Part shown: positions 30,709 to 43,100 of the stretch, piece by piece
Numbering within the stretch: position 1 is the stretch's first letter
Layout: the number at the start of each line of letters is the position of its first letter
Origin: Adiantum capillus-veneris
Taxonomy: Eukaryota; Streptophyta; Polypodiopsida; Polypodiales; Pteridaceae
Reading direction: 5' to 3'
Assembly (NCBI GenBank): GCA_014529385.2
Contig: CM043944.1
Location: forward strand, 56,305,268 to 56,369,267
Length of the DNA stretch: 64,000 nt
Made by a program: the position numbers and the translations under genes
Notes under the pieces: model-generated
Told to the model about the DNA's origin: nothing
Seen by the model: the letters and a program-made list of their open reading frames with translations, nothing else
Databases searched by the model: none

Positions 30709-30928
30709 GTGTTGGTTGACCTTATCTCACCGCCAAGCATTCCTCATGAGCCCGAAAAGATTTTGGATTCTCATGAGCTTCGCACCAGACATCATGTGAG
30801 ACGACAGGTGTTGGTAAAATGGCTAGATAGACATGAAGAAGGTTCTACATGCGAGGATGTCTCCGCACTTAAGAAACGTTTTCCTACGTTCATTTTTGAG
30901 GACGAAAACGATTCTCCAAGGGGGTGCT
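30709..30928 (+). pseudogene. Gypsy chromodomain-like C-terminus
   Basis: Contains RHHVRRQVLVKWLDRHEEG, then EDVSALKKRFPTFIFEDEN. This matches the VLVKW...EATWED...L...FP...LEDK pattern at the end of plant chromovirus integrases (Reina-type is the best guess). The expected Trp of ATWED reads Cys. The frame ends in the polypurine tract. Confidence 0.75.
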
Positions 30929-31060
30929 AATGTAAGGACATGGGTCCTATGGGCAAAGCCACCGGCAGGCCGGACAGTGTGTACACTAGGGGGAGGCTAT
31001 AAGATAGCACGGTTGGGTGGAGACTAGCACACGCATTACCACCGCCCTTTCAGAGACATT
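30925..31060 (+). repeat. Truncated 3' LTR of the gypsy element
   Basis: Begins TG immediately after the purine tract. No copy was recognised upstream of 25151. The right limit is set by the start of copia coding sequence and is approximate. Confidence 0.5.
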
Positions 31061-31070
31061 CAGCCCATAG

Positions 31071-32235
31071 CCAAGATGGCTATCGTCCGTGTGTTTATTG
31101 CAGTGGGGGCTGCTGCATTAAAATGGGTGTTGAACCAAATGGATGTAAAGAATGCATTTCTGAATGGAGGCCTGGAGGAAGTTGTGCATACGGAGCAGCC
31201 ACAAGGATATGCAAATAGGATGCTACATGACCTATATGCAGGTTAAAGAAAGCATTGTATGGGGTTGAAGCAAGCACCTAGAGCTTCGTATGAGATGACT
31301 ATGGCTTTCTCATTTCATTGGGCTTTGATACGTCTGATGCAGATCATTCATTGTACGTGCGAAAAAATGAGGCAGGAATTGCAGTGATATACATTTATGT
31401 GGATGATTTGATTGTTGGGGAGGTGATAATGTGGATAAAGTAGAGGATGTACAAGCTCTACTTATGCAGGAGTTTGAGATGAAAGACTTGGGAGACTTGC
31501 GATATTTCTTGGACATTGAAATTATTCGCATACAAGAGGGTGTATGGCTGTCACAAAGGCAATATGCTCTAAACATGTTGAAAAAGTATGGTATGGCTGA
31601 TTGTAAGCCAATTGCAATGCCATTAGATCAGAATTTGAAGTTGGGGGATGATGTAGGTCAAGTGCTTGATAATGCTACCATGTACATGAAGATTGTGGAC
31701 AACTTGATCTAACTGACTATCTCACATCCAGACTTGAGCTACACAGTTGGATTGGTGAGTCAGTTTATGTAGTCTCCCAAGAAACCACACTTAGATGCGA
31801 TGAGGTGCACTTTGCACTACATGAGCGTTACTTTGGATTACGCACTCTTTTATAGGGTTGATGTGGAGTTGCATCTCTATGGATACACAGATTTGAATTA
31901 GGTTTTTAGTACATACGATCGTAGGTCTACCATCAGATTCATGTTCTCACTTGGGAGTGTTGCTATCACATGGAGCATCAAAAAGCAACCTACAATTGCT
32001 CCTTCGAGTACAGAGATAGAGTATAGGGGTGTTGCACTTGCTGCATGTGAGGTAGCATGACTGAGATTGCTACTTCACAGCTTTGGAGTACAGGTACAAA
32101 GGCCGGTTGTCATCTATTGTGACAACCTCAGTAGCATACAGTTCGCATGAAACCCAGTGTTTCATGCTAGGACGAAGCACATTGAGGTGCACTACCACTT
32201 CATCAAAGAGAGGGTCTTGGCTTCATGAGATGAGG
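31071..32235 (+). pseudogene. Ty1/copia RT-RNase H fragment
   Basis: Reads through many stops: MAIVRVFIAVGAAA, then LNQMDVKNAFLNG (RT motif), EQPQGYA, the catalytic IYVDDLIVG (YVDD codons at 31396-31407), FEMKDLGDLRYFLDIEI, GVWLSQRQYALNMLKKYGM, then SHPDLSYTVG and the RNase H blocks DRRST, SSTEIEYRG, YCDNLSS and HARTKHIEVHYH. It is related to the minus-strand copia at 24509 but on the opposite strand and more decayed. Gag, protease and integrase are absent. Confidence 0.85.
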
Positions 32236-33436
32236 ATACCAAGAGTTTTTCTCTGCAAAACCTTTTGGTGCAGGTTCGGATTGGTACGCTCTGCAAAACC
32301 TTCATCTGCAATTTTGGATTGGTACGCTGCAGTCCTTTACTTTTGTGTGTACCTTTGGTCTTGTGTATTGCTTTGCTAACCAATTTTGGCGGCAATGCTT
32401 CTTGTTGTTTATGTTTGCAGCTCAAGCCACCTGCCAAGATTCACACACCCATCTCCAAGTTTCATGTGCATCTGCTCTTCAATTCTCCCCTATTTTGTTC
32501 CCACCCTTGCTATGCACTTCCCTTGAGTGCAGACATGCCGCCCTTGTAATGTTGCTTCCACATTGAGGTTGTTCCAAAAATGAAACTGTTTTATTTCCCG
32601 AGATATAATAAATTGTCTTCAGTTTAATGACGCAAGTCCCACCTCGTTGTTGTCATAAAGATTTTGAGTTGTTTGCAACTTTTGCTCTATTTTTTGACCT
32701 TGCAATTACCTTTTGTCTGTGGATGCCTTCAGTTTTGCGGTTGCATGGAATTTTTAAATTATATACTACAATATTCATGTCACTTATGTGATTATATTAG
32801 AAATGGAGTCCTTGCCATGATCGTTGTGAGTTTGAAGCCAAGACTTATTCCTGAACGTTATCAAAAAGTGTGCTTGCACACTAGACTGAGCAAGGTTAAA
32901 AGGAGACATGACCTTATGATGAACCGGACCTTTATTGTGGGTAGATTTCAAGGGATGGTGTTGAAAGTAGTTGAGCTTGTTCGGAATATAATTTTCACTA
33001 TTTATTAAAAATCTCTTTAAATGCTTCTTACAAGGCAACTTTTTTATGTTTGAAGCGCTTTAATACGGGCTTTAAAATATATATATATATATATAGGAAA
33101 TCATTGTCTCGCTCCTTCACTCTATGTTTTATAAAAGACAGATTATAATTCTTGAATAGCTAATTTCTGTTGATTTTCAAAGTCGGCTTATTATTTCTCT
33201 TAGAATTCTTAAGTAGTTCGTGTACAATATTAGGCAATTTTAAAACAAATAACTTTTCTTTCTCTCTACCCCTTGCTCTTCCCTTCATCTTCCAAGAAGT
33301 GAAATATGAAAAAAAAATGATGTGGTCGATCTACCACTCAATGTTTGATGAATGCCACGATATGATGGATTGTGCATCTTAGGCACAGAAAATACTGCAT
33401 ATATACTTCAGGCTACTCCCTTCCAAAATGATTGTT

Positions 33437-33484
<48 letters not shown>

Positions 33485-33700
33485 GCACAAACATATTTCT
33501 CTCACTTTATCTCTTCTTGATTGACTCTCCCCTCTCTCTAAGCCGTGCACTCGCCTAAATCATTACTAGATGCATATTATCTATGAATCCATAGTTAAGA
33601 GGGTTGATTTTGTATTGAATGTATATTCGTGGCTAGAAAACGTTGGTTAGTGTTGTTCCTTGGGAGCTTGTGAAAGCACTATTAAGAAATAAAAAAATAA

Positions 33701-33750
<50 letters not shown>

Positions 33751-34099
33751 GTGTAAAGGTTTTGCTATGCCATATTCTCCTGCCTCTGTTTAGATTCAAT
33801 ATTATCTACCAGACTCTCTGCAATGCACGTGGTTGTCTGTTTAGCAGCACCATTTGGTAGGCTCATCGAGGAGTCTATCCTAGCATTCCTTACTTGTATG
33901 AGCCCAATATCCTATTAGTATTTTCACCCGCTCCAAGAGGCATCCCAATAGATATTCTACTAGATTGTGTGTTAAAGCTGATTGTATACTTGCGATGGAT
34001 TCCACCATGGTTGGCTTTTCCCTTTTGATCTTGCTTCCTTGCTTTTGGAACTCTTGAATTAACTTCTTGATTTTGCTTAGATGTGGACAGAGATACATT
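32236..34099. other. No gene recognised; two microsatellites
   Basis: A 25-bp phrase around GGATTGGTACGCT is duplicated at 32275-32335. There is a (CT)n run at 33439-33482 and (AT)n runs at 33078-33097 and 33703-33747. It may include the 3' end of the copia fragment. No ORF with motifs. Confidence 0.5.
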
Positions 34100-34116
34100 G
34101 TTGAACGATAACTTCT

Positions 34117-35160
34117 TTGACATTTTGTGAACCCAATAAGAAGTTGGAGGTGGCATGCTCCGAGGTTGTTGCAAGCATCAAGACATCTCTCAAGACTGTC
34201 TCACCAAAATCACCATCTAAGTTTCTTAGCCCTAAATCTAAACTCAAAAAACATTCCCCCATAAACTCTATTAAAAAGGCATTGTCTTATGCTCAAGGTA
34301 AATGTTTTGTATTGAGTTTCTTGCTTGGGTGTTGTCAAGGTTGTGTTCAATTATGATTTGAATGCAAGTCAAGGTTGTGTTAGGAGTATTCAAAGGTCTT
34401 GTGAAACTGGAGATAATCCACAGTTTGCCATCTCTCCAAGTGAATTAGCTTTGCAAGACTTTGCTAAAGCTGAGCCCTTTATTGAAATTTTCAGCTCTCA
34501 GCTTTCTATAGTCAAGGCCTTGCCATATCTTCAAATTTATAAACTCTCCGAGACCACGCACCCTTGATTTGATTTTGAGGGTAAAGTGTTCGTCAGATAT
34601 GGAACTTACAAGGTCCAAAATCCACTTACAATAGGTTTTTGAAGACTGATTTGACTGATAGGGCATTTAATCACACTGTCACTTTTGTGGTTAGTGAAAG
34701 ATATATTTCTCATTTTGTTGACCGCTTTGAAGTGAGTGATTTTGTGTGTATATAAGGTGCATCCATTAGAAAACAAACTACAAATAATGGAGGAACCTCT
34801 TCATATTCTCTATATCTTGATGCTACTACTTCAATTGTGAAATCTAAGTCATTTGAATCTACTTTATTATTGTTTCCTGAACACAAGATAAAGGAGTTGG
34901 TTGATCAAGGTTCTTCCTTGGGAGATATTGTCCCGACAATTGCATTCACCGTTGTGTAAGTGGAAAATCGTGCGAAGAGGGATGAAACAAGTTTTTCACT
35001 GCTAACCATTGGTGCTTCAACTCTCAAGCAATTTCCTGTAGTTATATGACAGTGGTCTTGTTGATTTGAAGTGTACCCTTCTTACCCTTAAGAAACTTGG
35101 CACATTTTCTATTGACAAGCAAGGTTATGTGATTGGTTACAAACCTGAGGTGGAGTAGTT
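34117..35160 (+). pseudogene. Unassigned upstream part of a helicase-bearing element
   Basis: Frames include a Lys/Ser/Pro-rich basic stretch (KSPSKFLSPKSKLKKHSP near 34200-34260), an apparent splice donor after it (CTCAAG|GTAAAT), and later a short GLVDLKCTLLTLKKLG block near 35055-35110. I do not recognise the protein. It is placed with the downstream helicase because of common strand and proximity; this is inference. Confidence 0.3.
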
Positions 35161-35389
35161 GGTTACTTTTCTATGTTGTTTTTTTCTCTCACTTACTTCC
35201 CAAGCTTATTTTTGTGATTATTTGCCTCCCTCCATATCCTATAGCCACCACTAGTAGCAATCTGTCCTATTTTCAGCCACCATACAATTTTGTGCCATTG
35301 CAATATGATCTTTAAGTAAAAGGCAGGTTTTGTAGTTAATGCAAAAAATCTTCAAATTGATTCTATTTTTTTTTAATAGCCATAATAGA

Positions 35390-37085
35390 AATCAAGATGC
35401 ATTGTGTGCTCTTCTTTTCATGTTTGGTCATGATTGGACGTTGAATATGTTGCAAGATTTGATTATTCAACTTGTCATGGACGATAAAGAGAGTGATCAT
35501 AAAGAGACTATTTTTGTATGGTTGCCAAATAGTGAGTGTGATCATGAGGACCATTCTTGGGATAGACCTGCGATTAAATGCACATTGCTCTCTCGTTTGA
35601 GACAAAACATGATTTGGCAACAAGCAAAGCAATAAAAGATGTCTTGGAGACTTGTAAAAAAAAACAAGTTGCCCACATTGGAACGCCTTAAGAAGATTGG
35701 GAGTGCTTTGCCAGGAAACCTCAAGCCAACAAGCAGTACATATAGAACTCTCCTTGCCATTGCATAGTGCTAGTAGAGACTTTGTTTTCATCAATGCAGA
35801 CTTTCAATTGCAAAGGACATTGTTGTTAAAAAGACATGCCACTTTGGAAACACTTGACCCTAATGATACACAAATTTTCTTTGATGACATCGTCACTAAA
35901 TACACCAACGGGCCTAGCATTTAGCACATCTATGCTTGGACAAATTTGCTAGCCACTTTAGCAATTCACATGGCGTGCAATGCAGGAGAGAAAAACCTTT
36001 GTGTGATCAAGCATGCAAATTTCAACAGGGAGATTGACGCCGAGAGATATTACCATGAGCTTTGTTTGCTCTTTCTTCCTTTCACATGCAGTGAAAATGA
36101 GTTCGACGCATGCATGGTGACATGGAGACATAGGTTTGAGTCCAATATTGGCACAATTACTGAAAATAAGAAAAAAATCACCAAACTTGAGATCTTGGCA
36201 AGTACCAAACAACAATCCTCATCTAATTCTTCCACGAGACAACTTTATGAAGAGACATTTAATTATGAACTCGGTCTCGACTTGCCAACAACTAGACCCC
36301 ACAACACAAATATTGCAATATCAGCACGCATTCTTGGCATCCCAAATGAAGAGTAACACTCGCTTGTAATGATCTTAAACACAAAATAAAGGCAACTTTT
36401 TGACTATATCATGACAAGAAAAAGAATACATTCAAACATTCCTATCCACCTTTTCTTGGTAGGTGGTGCTGATACTGGCAAGACATTTACACTGCATGCT
36501 TTTGTGCAGGGCTTGGTTCGACACTACAATACATCGATTGCAAATAACATTGAGCTACCAACAAAGTTGTTAATGGCCTACACAGGCAAAGCCGCTTTTA
36601 ATTTTGGTGACACGAGCATCCATTCAGCTTTGCGCCTTCCTCTGATGCTCAATGACAAGATCACTTTGTCCAATGAGACCCTAAGTAATCTCTTGCAAAT
36701 GTATGCAAACCTCAAGTTGGTTGTTTTCGATGAGGTCTCTTTGATAGGAAATAGGTTGCTTCATATTATAGACACAAGGCTACGAACTATCAAACATAAC
36801 CACACTCATCCATTTAGGTGTAATTTTTTGCAGAGACCTTTGCTAGGCAAGCCCCATGCAAGATCACTGGATATTCAAAGACTCAAGCAACACATTTGAT
36901 ATCTTAGCACCTCTTCTTTTCGAAGGAGTGGGTTAATGCTTCTAGAGGAAATGGTTGTATGTATACTGACACTATGCACAATATTACTAGTTGGGAGCAT
37001 GAGCATTGGCCATGGTGGATAGACATGTCAGTTGACCATGTGTTGGAGCGTGAGAAAGAGTTGCACAAAGCAATGCATTGATCCT
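35390..37085 (+). pseudogene. PIF1-type helicase region of a Helitron-like element
   Basis: A frame at 36411-36899 has the PIF1/RecD-family ATPase motifs in order: PIHLFLVGGADTGKTF (Walker A, with D where Gly is usual), LLMAYTGKAAFNFGDTSIHSAL (motif Ia, typical of PIF1) and LVVFDEVSLIGNRLLHIID (Walker B, DE). Upstream frames (35380-36350) give an FVFINADFQLQ block, DPNDTQIFFDDIVTKYTNG and RYYHELCLLFLPF, which resemble the region before the helicase in plant Helitron-type Rep-helicase proteins. No HUH Rep motif was found. Stops and shifts occur at about 35635, 35922, 36355 and 36900. Motifs III-VI are missing or unreadable. Confidence 0.65.
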
Positions 37086-37849
37086 CCACCTCCACCATCA
37101 GCTGACAGTGTTTGCCAAGAGTCTTTGGTGCATAGTAAATACTTTTTAATATTGAAAATGGAATTTAGAAAATTTGTATGGATTGTACTGGCCAAGTTTT
37201 TGAATTCGATGATATTGTGATAGAGCTACGCTCCATTGTTGTAGGGGAGCAGTCTTTGGCAGTGTCCGTACATCTACTTTACCGGGTGGAGCAAGCGTCA
37301 TTGCGATTGATCCTTTGGCTTCACATGGTGAGATCAAGAGTGATGATTGCCATATTTTACATTTTTTTCCCTTTTTGTAATTGCATTTATTTTTTTTGTA
37401 GATGGCTCGATAGATGCTGCTAAGCATGACTCTAGGTTTGCAGAATTTGTAGATGATGTTGCTCCCACCTTTGGTATGACATCTATGCATGTAATTTGTC
37501 TCATCTAGGGTGCTATTTATGGGTCATTGCTATGAGCTTTAAATCCATCGATTTTAAATTTTGTAGGGTTGGGTGGTCATAGGCATAGGAAATCATTTTG
37601 CTTTCCATATGCATTAGAGGTTTCGATGGCTCACCCTAGCGTTGGTGCAAAGGCGGAGTTACGTTGCGGCTCTTGATTATATAGTTGTGGCAACTAGTTT
37701 TAGAGCAGGCATTTGCCCACCAGCCTGGATACTTGTCCATGAGCACCTTACATGAGCTCGCCCCGAGGGGGACCTGCTATGCTCCTAATGGGAGGCCTGT
37801 CTCATGGGCTGCAGACTTCATCTCCCTCTATTTGCCATTTGGTGGATCA
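37086..37849 (+). pseudogene. Exon-like coding segments upstream of the retroelement insertion
   Basis: Discontinuous coding with apparent introns: a PPPPPSADSVCQESL end with donor GTGCAT, an ICMDCTGQVFEFDDIVIEL segment near 37170-37330, a DGSIDAAKHDSRFAEFVDD segment at 37403-37472 bounded by AG and GTATGA, and a segment starting after TTTTGTAG (37566). The last frame reaches HELAPRGTCYAPNGRPVSW and LPFGGS at 37849, exactly where the LTR element is inserted. It stays open when continued past the insertion at 49180. Product unknown. Confidence 0.4.
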
Positions 37850-38026
37850 TGTAAGACCTAGGGAACTGAGACATACGATCCTCCTCCCTACCGCTCTTTA
37901 TATAGGCCTAGCTCCTAGATCTTGCCCTAAGCGGATCCCCAGCCCACACTGGTCCAGTCCAGGCCTTTGGCCTAGGTCCCTGACCCCCTAGGTTGGGCCT
38001 TGCCCCATAGGATCCTTGTCCTGACA
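37850..38026 (-). repeat. 3' LTR of the family B element
   Basis: 177 bp. It contains TTTATATAGGCC, a possible TATA-like element read from either strand. It matches 48998-49174 nearly throughout. Confidence 0.92.
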
Positions 38027-38287
38027 TTACTCCCCCCTTAAGGAAGAGTTTTCATCCTCGAAAACACAAGTAGTAATATCTTCTTAAGGATATTGATGTT
38101 CTCTTTATTGACGTCCCATACGTGAGCCAGTTGTCTGACCCATAATTGGTGTGACATTACTCCCCCCTTAAGGAAGAGTTTTCGTCCTCGAAAACACAAG
38201 TAGTAATATCTTCTTAAGGATACTGATGTTCTCTTTATTGACGTCCCATACGTGAGCCAGTTGTCTGTATGACCCATAATTGGTGCA
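38024..38287 (-). repeat. Tandem duplication (about 130 bp x 2) covering the polypurine tract and coding tail
   Basis: Two nearly identical units, 38024-38153 and 38154-38287, each beginning ACATTACTCCCCCC. On the minus strand each ends FEDENSSLRGE followed by the purine tract, so the element carries two candidate plus-strand priming sites; only the left one touches an LTR. Confidence 0.85.
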
Positions 38288-38600
38288 GTGAGGAGGTTCA
38301 ATGAAACCAAGAGTAACATCTTGATTTTCAACATTGTTGTCCTTTTGAAACCGCTTGGGTGTAAATGGTAACTCCATTATAACTCACTTGAGTACTGTAA
38401 AGGGGAGTAACCACAAGTAAGAGTTGTCCAAAGGCATAACCAGTTTTCAGATCTTCTGAAGGTACTGGAATAATGCAAGGAAACCCTGGCGTAACTTTCC
38501 ATGCAGTTGTGAGCCAGATTTCCTACTCGTGTGAGGATCTTGAAAAGTTCATAGATAGGGAGTGTCCTCTTGTTAGAATTCAGAATAAATTGGAACACAA
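38040..38600 (-). pseudogene. Gypsy-like integrase C-terminal tail
   Basis: Minus-strand frames give an FKILTRVGNLAH block (38520-38560; compare PFKIL.RVG..AY in gypsy integrases) and, after frame changes, a tail ending VFEDENSSLRGE just before the purine tract. The tail parallels the end of the chromovirus at 30880-30928 (FIFEDENDSP). This supports a gypsy origin for family B. Confidence 0.5.
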
Positions 38601-39429
38601 AGAACTACATGTTCATCCCTAATGAAGGTTACTTGCCAACATACTTTGTCAGCACACCTGTTAAGTCCTTGACGTATGAAACTATTGAAACAATCTGGTA
38701 AGTCCTTGACGTATGAAACTATTGAACACCACAACAAGTGTTCAAGGTTGAAAACCGTACTTAAGCAAATTCTAGAATAGGGAGAAAATCATCTATTCAG
38801 AAATGCGTTGTGCTAATGTATGCTCTTAGCAGATCCTTTAACAAAAGAAATATTTGTAAGTTGCCCATCCAACACGAGATGAATAGCAGCAGTAAGAGTG
38901 AGGAGTTGTTCCCCAGCCACTTACAGACAGTCTTCCCTAACTGTCGATAAACTAGGACTCAATCATTGAGTATCCAACCATATATTTTATATGGAGTGAA
39001 GACAACCAACTAGGTTGAAAGCGGGTGGACTGGAGTAAGCTCCTAGAGTTTAGACCATCCAACCCATAGACACCCATCCTGAGCCAGTGCCTTGTATGGC
39101 AGGGTGTAAACTCAGAATAAATCTGCAGGAGAGATTTCACATGTAGTGCAAAAAGGTACAGAGAGAATAAAAGTCCATGAATTGGCATGCCGCTCCAAAT
39201 AAATCAGTGTTAAATACTAGGGCCCATAACACCTAGTGTGCATGCATTTAACACAAATTTATCCAAACCGCAATTCCATGACGAGACTTTCCACGGTACG
39301 TAAGTACAAGCCTTTCAACAAGAGTTGGACCATAACAGAATGTGAAAGATCAGTCACACCTAGGTACCAACCATGAGACATTCTCAGTAACTTAGCATAC
39401 TTGGTTATATGTAGAAACGACCCTCGGTT

Positions 39430-41760
39430 AAGGTGGTTTCACAGCACTTGTCATCGCAACAAATCTGTACTAAGTACCCGACCGACAATTTATGGCCACT
39501 AAAATTGTTCCTGATACGGTGTGCTCCAAATGGTCGAATAAACGGATGCGACCAGCACGTAGGGACTTCGTCACGACACATCATTAAGAATTAGGCGCCA
39601 GTGTCAGTCCCAGAGACTCATATTCACCACATGTGGAATATGTCTCAAAGAAGGATGGCCGAAAAAGCGACATCCATCAAGTACAAGATGTACTTGTGTG
39701 TGGAGGAACTGCAAAACACTCCGCAACAAGAGTGAGAGGGACCCTGATTATCTTGCTCCACACTGGCTAAACCGAACTCCTTGAGTTCCTAGACCATGTT
39801 GTATCCCATGTGACAACATGTGCCAAATTGAACCCTACAAGTAGGTTCGTAACAGCATACGACAAAAAGATAGATTGGACACTTGGCCCAAAATACTTTG
39901 TGCTGACATGCCCTTGGCATGGCTCTATAACCTTCAAGCGTACTTAGACGTCTTGAGAAACCAAGCAAAGCATACTAAAAATGGAATAACACCAAATCAA
40001 TAGATGCGTACCTAGAGATGTGAACGTAATGTACACTTACCTGTATTCAAATGGAGAGGAGCACGTCCCCTACCTGAAAAAACAAACAACATTGCACTGG
40101 GAACCGTGGGTGTTGCCTTTGCAATCCAAGCCCTTGGATTAGAATCTACGTAGTCAAACCCCTTGGTAAGACTCCTTGTAGAAACTGCTCAACTAGCAGA
40201 TAACGGTAACCAGCATAGTCAACCGTGTACAGAATGATTGGAATCAACTGGAAAAGTGTGTCCGTCCGCTACTGCGTTTGATGAATTGCGGAATTCTTTC
40301 CTTGAAAGTATAACTGGGAGAGATCAACTGCGATCTTCAATGCAGATCAAACTGTGATCCTTAATGCCTATGGGGTGATGTAACAATCACCCGCCGGGTC
40401 TTACCCCAAAACAGTATGTCCATAGACACGCCATAGTGCTATAGAGAGAGCAGGAAATCCACACAAGTGAATTGCCGAGCTCTTATGGACAGCCATGCTG
40501 TCGCAACTGATTGCTGCATTGATACTCCCTTGGAGAGCTCAGTTGCTGTGAGTTGAAGAGTATAAAAAACTCAACTTGAGTGTCGCACTGAAACATATAG
40601 TGCAAAAATGACACCCTAATCCTCCAAAATGACAAGACTCGTGCTCGTCTATGAACGTTGATATGTTCAATGTGTACTTGGGCAAATCCGTTCGATCCTA
40701 AAAACAATCACCCAAGGGATGCCAATAGTTGGGTCTTACCCAAGATCTGTCAATGGCTCTTGGCCAGCCTATGGGTGGCTCCTAGCTCCTACGGCAATTA
40801 GTGTTCAATCGATAAACCGATGAAAACTAATGTGAATGGCATCTTGGCCCATTTATAGCTGAGAGTTAGAGCACCTTGGCTCATGTTGACTCCCAAACAA
40901 AACATGTATGAAAAGCCTCTTAGAAAGTTTTCATTATTCTTGAGAGAAATAAGAAAAAGAGAGAGAGAGGAAGAGCATGCTGGGCTGAGTAACTTTCCTT
41001 AAATTTGTAGAGTGTGTGCCCAGAATGTGTGCTCTTAGACATCGTATGCCTGAATTGCTACTTATCCTATAAGCATACCACAATCTGTCGGTATGACGCT
41101 CTCATCGAGAGAGGTAACAGAAAACACTAGTCAAATCTTGACCATCTATCGTGTATGGGTCGTGACTGTATGTGGATGACTTGAATAGGGCACCTTGCCA
41201 GTGTTTCTAGTCGAAATTTTTAGGTTCTTTTTAGTGTCGGTGTGTGTTGATAGCAACATTAAATTTAAACCGTCCAGAACTTAGTTGGTACGTGTGACAG
41301 AGATTCTGGTGTGATAGCGGAAGCGTAATCTCCAAAGCGGTGAAATTCATGCCACCTGCTTACTATGCCTTGCATACAGTTTTTGAAGTCCTTGGCGAGA
41401 GTGATGGCCTCAAACGTGAGAGCCAAAATCATTAGTGCCTTGCACAATCTAAACGGGTAGGGATTCTGTGAGGTGAGATGCCCTAATTTGCCAATTTTTC
41501 AAGCTTGTGTGCCCTTGCTCGCCATTCCAAGTACCTTGGCACCAGGGACAAGCCTTGCTTTATGTAAAATTGTCAAAGCACTTTGCTTTACACAACTGAT
41601 AATATTTTCCAACTGAAATGTGTAAACAGGGAAAAATAAACAAAACTGGATATGGTCTAACCTTGTCATCCTGCTCTGTAACCAGGTGGCTGGAGATGTC
41701 GAAAGAAAAACTCGCTCCAATGTAAAGGATAACCCACTCTGGTCCGCGAGAGAAAGCTGA
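39430..41760. repeat. Dispersed repeat block, copy 2 of 2 (pairs with 1730-3850)
   Basis: Colinear with 1730-3850. It lies within the bounded family B element, which identifies the block as retroelement interior. Coding potential is weak. An exon-like minus-strand frame at 41645-41823 ends TEQDDK at a GTTAGA donor-like site and is unassigned. Confidence 0.7.
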
Positions 41761-42609
41761 TAGCCAACGGATGTGGCTGCAGATATTATGACAAAAATAA
41801 TCGACCGTGTAGAGCAATTTCAATTGAAATTAACCAGTACTGTATGGTATTGATCCTCCGTCAGCGTATAGAAATTGTTACAAGGAGTCGGCCATGCTGA
41901 GCAACTTGCTTTCTTCAACAAGTCCAGGAAGAGGTCATGTATGTCTCCTTGAGATATTAAAAAAAGTTCCCTTGCCATGTATGCAACAAAATTTGAATGC
42001 TTATGTGAACTGTCAGAGGCCGTGCCTGAGCTTAGATTGGGGAAAGTGCGTCACCTTTGATGCATTTTAGATATATGATCAAAATGTGTTTGATAAGTGC
42101 CTCATTCCAGTCTCATACATTACCTTATGTAGAGATACGGCCATAATTGTGTAACCAATTATGCAGATGACAATAAACCCAAAATCAACTGCGTACCTCA
42201 TTAAGCACTCTTGCCGACCAATCTTGTCAATGCTAAAATTGAATGTATTATCGAGGGGAAACTGCAAATAGTACGAAAGCAGTAACCCAACATTGGACTA
42301 CACCGGCCGTGCTCATTAGCACCCTTGCACGGAATCTGCTCATGGCAATACCAGTCCTAGGCAACGTTGCCGCCCTGCATAAACCATGAGGGTAATCAAC
42401 TTGATAGAAACAAAATTGGAAGGGGTTACCATGTTGCCATTCTCGTATTCGAATATGGTGTATTCATAGCTGTGATTCATCCATCATGTGCTAATGTTGG
42501 CCTTACTTTGGCCAGTCGTAATCCATACCGAGGCCCTTGATGTCCCGTTGGTCAAATAAACCGATTTGTAAGCCCCTTGACCACCTTTGAAGTTCCGTCG
42601 TACTACTGC
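41761..42609. other. Family B interior, no clear gene
   Basis: A 62-codon minus-strand frame (42079-42267) has one hydrophobic stretch (GFIVICIIGYTIMAV) that could be a membrane segment, but no family is recognised. Confidence 0.35.
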
Positions 42610-43086
42610 TGTTATAGAAATGATATTTTATGATTTATTGCAGTTGACAGGTGGAAAAGACTACACCGAGCTAGGCCTATGCGACTGGAAATATATATTG
42701 TACATTTTATTATTCAAGTGCTCTTTATGAGCTTTGGCCATTTATGACCGGCCGGCCAGTTTTTGTACTCACATTGACCATTGAAGAAATCTATAAATGA
42801 AATACGTGCAAGAGGGAAATGGTCACTCTTGCACGGGGGGAGATTGCACCCAGTGTTTGCGTTGCTCTTCTCATCTCTCCTCTCTTGTCTCTCGTCGTGC
42901 CAGCATAGCACTCCGCTCTAGGAGGTGCGCCTACACGTGCGTTGTCTTGCTCTTTGTCTCTCCGTGTTCGTGTACAGCTTGGATTATGCGCTGTGTGATT
43001 CGAGGTATGCAGATTTGTTCGTTTCATGGCTTGTAGTATATGGTTTTTGCTATATTGCAGGGCTCGCGACGTTTTCGTCTGTAGCA
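42610..43086 (+). repeat. 5' LTR of the gene-carrying element
   Basis: Contains CTATAAATGAAATAC around 42791, a plausible TATA box, followed by a CT-rich initiator-like region. Near-identical to 47740-48214. Confidence 0.9.
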
Positions 43087-43087
43087 G

Positions 43088-43100
43088 TGGTATCAGAGCC
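43088..43100 (+). promoter_or_regulatory. Primer-binding site (initiator Met tRNA)
   Basis: TGGTATCAGAGCC one base after the 5' LTR; perfect 12-base core. Confidence 0.9.

Larger units (their letters stand above)
25151..31060 (+). mobile_element. Degenerate Ty3/gypsy chromovirus
   Basis: Order PBS, gag, protease, RT, RNase H, integrase, chromodomain, polypurine tract (CCAAGGGGG), then an LTR start TGCTAATG at 30925. This is the canonical gypsy order. No matching 5' LTR was found, and the 3' LTR seems cut short at about 31060, where copia sequence begins. Confidence 0.85.

Noticed and set aside
36411-36899. Host PIF1 helicase gene
   Set aside because: Only motifs I-II are readable, the Walker A Gly is changed, frames are broken, and the neighbourhood is repetitive; mobile-element origin is more likely.
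42079-42267. Small membrane protein gene in the family B element
   Set aside because: One hydrophobic stretch only, no family match, no start context; could be a captured exon but cannot be supported as a gene.
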